DNA from: Megascapheus bottae
Lineage: Eukaryota; Chordata; Mammalia; Rodentia; Geomyidae
Direction of reading: 5' to 3'
Assembly: GCA_024803745.1 (NCBI GenBank)
Contig: JANJXV010000037.1
Coordinates: 4,601,001-4,665,000 of the forward strand
DNA length: 64,000 bases
Numbering within the stretch: position 1 is the stretch's first letter; the number at the start of each line of letters is the position of its first letter. Below, piece after piece: positions 60,214 through 64,000 of this stretch. Under the pieces are notes generated by a model. The model saw nothing but the letters and a program-made list of their open reading frames with translations. It was not told where the DNA came from and did no database searches. A program made the translations under genes and the position numbers.

Positions 60214-60964
60214 GAAACAAAAGGGGAGAAGTAAAGGGGCTGGGGTCATGGCTTTTAGACATATGGGATGCATCAAAGGATTGCCAGACAGATGGTGAGC
60301 AGGGGATGGATGCAAGGCAGGAAGAACACCTGGGCTGCGTACTAATTGGCTGGCTGACAGGTGGGTCAAGAATTGGCAGTGGAAGGGAAAAAGCTATGTT
60401 GTTTATTCCCCAGAATCGCAGGCTGCTGGAGGCCAAGTTTTCTGTGGCGTCTGCCGCCGCTGGCTGAGTTAGTACAAGTTCAGAACACGGCATACTTCAC
60501 CTTGAGCCCTGAGCCCAGGAGAAAGGAAGTATTGCTGACAGATTTGATCACTGGACCTTTCACAAAAGCCTCTGAGCCGTCTTGGCCTCGGCTAGCACTC
60601 TATTTCCTCCGGTCATATCTTCCCCGAAACTAAAATACAGCTTGGGAAGACAGCTTGGTGCCCTCTCAGTCGCTGTGGCTTCCTTAAGCCATGGCACGCT
60701 CTCTCTTTTATGAGCCTGCGGGGTTATAATTCTCAGCACTTGACATTTATGGGCAGCTTTGTATTAGTGAGAGGCTCCATAGCCATTTTTATGAGGGATG
60801 CCTCCTGAGCCCTGTCAGGTACAATCACCCAGACTGAGTGGGAGGAAAGAGAATGAATCTGTGTGTGTGTGTGCCAATGTCTCCCACAAGGAGCCGGGAA
60901 CAGAGTCTGCCTATCAAACTCATGTCGGAGCTGCTTGTCTGATCCTCTTGACCTCTGTGGCTCC

Positions 60965-61115
60965 TGTTCTCCCTTCCTTCTCCTCTTTTCTCCCTCTTTT
61001 TCTCTTTTCCTCCCCTCCTCTGTCTGCTTTTTATCTCTCCTTTCCTCCTTTTCTACTTTCTTCTGTCTCTGTTTTTCCCTCTCTTTCTCTTTCTCTCTTT
61101 CACTGTCTTCTATAG
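60965..61115. repeat. Polypyrimidine tract (plus strand)
   Basis: About 150 bases of almost pure C/T on plus. The complementary purine strand translates as Glu/Lys/Arg repeats, which explains the 164-codon minus-strand frame at 60733-61227. Confidence 0.88.
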
Positions 61116-61383
61116 CAAACACATCTGCAGGTCCTGAAGCTGAGACCTCTAAAACAGTTTCTCCATTTCTTTCTGGTTTTACCACAGTACTTCTTGCTCT
61201 ATCTCTTCCTCTTGTTCCTCTGCCCAACTATCCATCATCCATATTGGTGACTGTATAGTCTTCTCGATGTTTATTATTGATCAATTGATTGATTTTTAGG
61301 CACATTTTAGACTTTCTACATTTCTAGGAGGGGGGAATCTTCAATGATACCCTATTGCAAATATATACTGTTGAAAAGAACAT

Positions 61384-61385
<2 letters not shown>

Positions 61386-61433
<48 letters not shown>
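61386..61433. repeat. (GT)n microsatellite
   Basis: About 24 uninterrupted GT units. It directly precedes a reverse SINE, so as (CA)n it is probably the expanded SINE tail. Confidence 0.93.
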
Positions 61434-61436
<3 letters not shown>

Positions 61437-61616
61437 GCTTGAACTCAGGGCCTACCACTGACTCGTATTCTACCTCTTGAGCCATGGGTATTCTACCTCT
61501 TGAGCCATGTCTCTAGTTCTATTTTTTTTTGCCTGGGCTGGTTTCAAACTGTGGACCTCCAGATCTCAGCTACCTGGTTTGCTAGGATTACAACATAGGC
61601 CACTGGTGCCTGACAA
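61434..61616 (-). mobile_element. Family B-type SINE with internal duplication
   Basis: ATGGCTTGAACTCAGGGCC, a TATTCTACCTCTTGAGCCAT block present twice in tandem (~61468-61509), and AGATCTCAGCTACCTGG in reverse. Confidence 0.75.
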
Positions 61617-62402
61617 GAATACTCTTTTCTGATGATACTCTGACAATCCCATGAGTTTCTTCTTGTGAGTAAAAATTATTCACTCTAAGGTCTACCTTCC
61701 TTTGCATGTAGCTGGCTCCCTCTGGGCTGGGGACAATATGAGTATGATGTGAGCACCTTACCGCTTCCTTCCACACAATTCTATGTCCTGCTCAGACTTC
61801 AGGGTCCCACCAAGCTATTTTCTATTTGTGGCCACTTCCCCCTTAGCCTGGAAACCTCAGTCTCCACACAGCATCCTCACACCCTTTCAGTCTCAGCTTT
61901 CTGGGTGCTTTCTCTTTGTGTTTCCTTGTCAATCCTTTCCAGAAAGCTCTCACTACCCTTAACATATTTCCAGTTTGTGGACTCATTCAAATCCTGTCTC
62001 CTTTGCAAGCATATAGATTCCATGAGAACAAAGTTTTCTCCTGTATTTAATATCACACCTGCACTGGGCACTTTAGACAGCACATAGATAAGCTCTGCGA
62101 ATACACGTGGAAAAATTAAAGGGACGGATGGAGTGGTCTATTACAAAGCCAGCCTCTCTTCTCTCCAACCAGTTTGCTCATCTTCCTTTGAATCAGTAGA
62201 GGGCAGCAAAGATGCAGACTTCTCCAACTTCTGGAGAAAACAGAAAAATACAATCATATTCTCTTTGTCAAGTAGTATCAGGATTTTTCTCCTTATCTCT
62301 GGAGTCTCTGAACTATTTCACAGACTTAAAAAAATTTAATTTTACACAATGTCCCCTAGGAAACAGAAGAAGATATTATATGTACACACACACAAAATAA
62401 AA

Positions 62403-62486
62403 AAGAAAAAAAGGAGGAAGAGGAGAAGGGAGAGGAGGAGAAGGCGGAGGAGGGGGGGAAGGAGGAGGAGGAGAAAAAAGAAGAGA
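62403..62486. repeat. GGA/GA-rich purine tract (plus strand)
   Basis: AAAAAGGAGGAAGAGGAGAA-type sequence with a GGAGGAGG core and a G run near 62450. Almost pure purine. Confidence 0.9.
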
Positions 62487-64000
62487 ACTACTCAGTGACT
62501 GCGAGCCTGTACTTGCCTGCCTGACACTGGAGAGAGGTGGAGAGCAAAGCTCATATCATAGCTGGCAGCTGCTGGAACGTAAGGATGTGCAGCTCCTCCT
62601 GATGCTGAGGGTGGGGATGAGCAGGTACCAGCTAGACAGCTGTCATGTGTGCTGCGGGCCATGACAAGAGCAACTGGTGTGTTGACATCCATTTCCAATG
62701 GGATCACCTTCTCTTGTTTAATGCCTCCCATGCTCCACCCTATCAGGCAAATACTACAAAGTCTCTTGCCCCTGCCTTTGTGAGCCTCCCTGGCTCCTTC
62801 TCTAAGACTGCCCATCGATCTCAGCAGTAGGACCAGCACCCTCACTCTCTATAATGAAGTATCCAACAGATACTTCCAAGTCCTACTGTGTGCCTTGCCT
62901 GGATCTGAGCTCTCCCATGGTTCAGATGTTTCACTTGATTAAATGGAAATGAAGTTCCATTAAACTAAAATCAAAGGGGCTCGGGTGTTGACAAGGAAAA
63001 GACTATTGATATTTTGGACCTGCTTATTCTTTCCTACCTAAGAACAGTCTAGTATTTTGAACAATTGTGTATGGCCTCTTCTCCCTCACGTTGTCTCAAA
63101 ACAAACCAAAGTTTCTTCAGATGTTACCAAATGTTCCCTGAGAGGAATTCTTTCCCCTTGTGTCTATACTAGATAGTCACTATTTTAAGGAGATCATGGT
63201 GAATATTGTGAGGATAATTTTCTCACCTTCAGGAAAGAAACCTCTGTCCAGTTCTATTCCTCCCCACTCTGTGAGTCTCTGCTGTGACCTGAAGTCTTGG
63301 GGCTAGACACCTGACCTGACCTTGGCCTCTCAACTTCTCTGCCCTGAGACTCTGAAACTTGAACGAAGGAACTAACTACCACTGTACAGGATCTTAGTGG
63401 GGTCAGAACTTGAATACAAATTCAGGGGATGTGGGTAGATGTGTGGTAACCAGAGGACTAGGAACCAGATATCCTATCTCAGAGATAAGAACAAAACATA
63501 CTGCAGAGTAACCCAGAGACCAGAGGCAGAGAAGAGTCTCCTGGAGCCAGAGCCTTCTGCTTCCAGAACTTCCTAAGGCCTGGCACAGTTCCTGTACACT
63601 TTCTTTGGCCCACTTCTACGTGATGTTTCTTTTGCATGAAGGTAGTGTTTCATGCTTTTTTTTTTTTCTGCTGTGAACCAATAAGAAATTCTACATGTAC
63701 TTCAAAGTGACCTGGACTTGAAATTACAAGGAAGCTCAGGGAAGCTTCACTCTCAATCCATTCTCTTTTCTTTAACCGGATGTATTCCTTTCACCTTCTC
63801 TAGAGTAGTTTTCTTTGCCTTTATCTTGGCTTGCACATGGCCTGGCCTTGTCATGGTCAATGCCAGCTTAACCATGAAGAGCAATCTCAGGAAGGGTTTT
63901 TTTGAGCTTGGTTCATGTGAAAAAACACTGTGGCCACCCATCCAACATCCAGTCTTCTTCAGTTTTGTGCAAGTAAACACCCCAGGAGATGAGTCACAAG

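Larger units (their letters stand above)
52211..64000. other. Intergenic region upstream of Tcerg1
   Basis: 11.8 kb without a supported gene. Repeats are listed separately. Unique stretches include 53230-54040, 55150-55320, 55690-57060, 57340-57850, 58790-59380, 60000-60180, 60215-60950, 61620-62400 and 62490-64000; open frames there are short and have no family I recognise. In human the next upstream neighbour, POU4F3, lies much farther away (memory), so an empty stretch here is expected. Confidence 0.7.

Noticed and set aside
63753..63980. 75-codon minus-strand frame with a Lys-rich end faintly like a ribosomal protein N-terminus
   Set aside because: The similarity is limited to lysine/alanine composition; no colinear match could be made, so no pseudogene is called.

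Overview
The window is mammalian genomic DNA. It is AT-rich and intron-rich, packed with short interspersed repeats, and has one CpG island near 50.9-52.2 kb. The repeats point to a rodent: many tRNA-derived ID-like SINEs with Pol III A/B boxes, and 7SL/B1-like SINEs fused to an ID-like right half. Composite SINEs of this style are reported from several rodent groups. A geomyoid or beaver-like rodent is my best guess, but only an inference.

The only protein-coding gene I can support is Tcerg1 (transcription elongation regulator 1, CA150), on the minus strand. It runs from its CpG-island promoter (about 51.7-52.2 kb) leftwards past the window edge. I place 16 coding exons by GT..AG sites, unbroken phase and match to the known protein. 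They encode about 814 residues: a proline-rich N-terminus, WW1, a 49-unit Gln-Ala/Val array, WW2, an acidic/Lys-rich linker, WW3, a nuclear-localisation-like basic cluster, FF1 and most of FF2. The remaining FF domains and the 3' end lie beyond position 1. Two exons (63 and 57 nt) have lengths divisible by three and look like frame-neutral cassettes.

Layout: 1-2276 intron 16; 2277-45200 exons 16 to 2 with introns of 131 bp to 6.2 kb; 45201-51675 intron 1; 51676-51734 coding part of exon 1; 51735-52210 promoter with six CCAAT boxes; 52211-64000 upstream intergenic DNA with SINEs, two old MIR-type repeats and microsatellites. No convincing second gene, RNA gene or intact autonomous transposon was seen.

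Most recognisable SINEs inside the gene lie on the plus strand, antisense to Tcerg1. Many have visible target-site duplications, and several insertions are nested. The points most worth following up are the hexanucleotide Gln-Ala array, which is open in several frames on both strands; a SINE variant with a private 5' leader present twice; an unassigned ~130-bp repeat present twice; and the regularly spaced CCAAT array.
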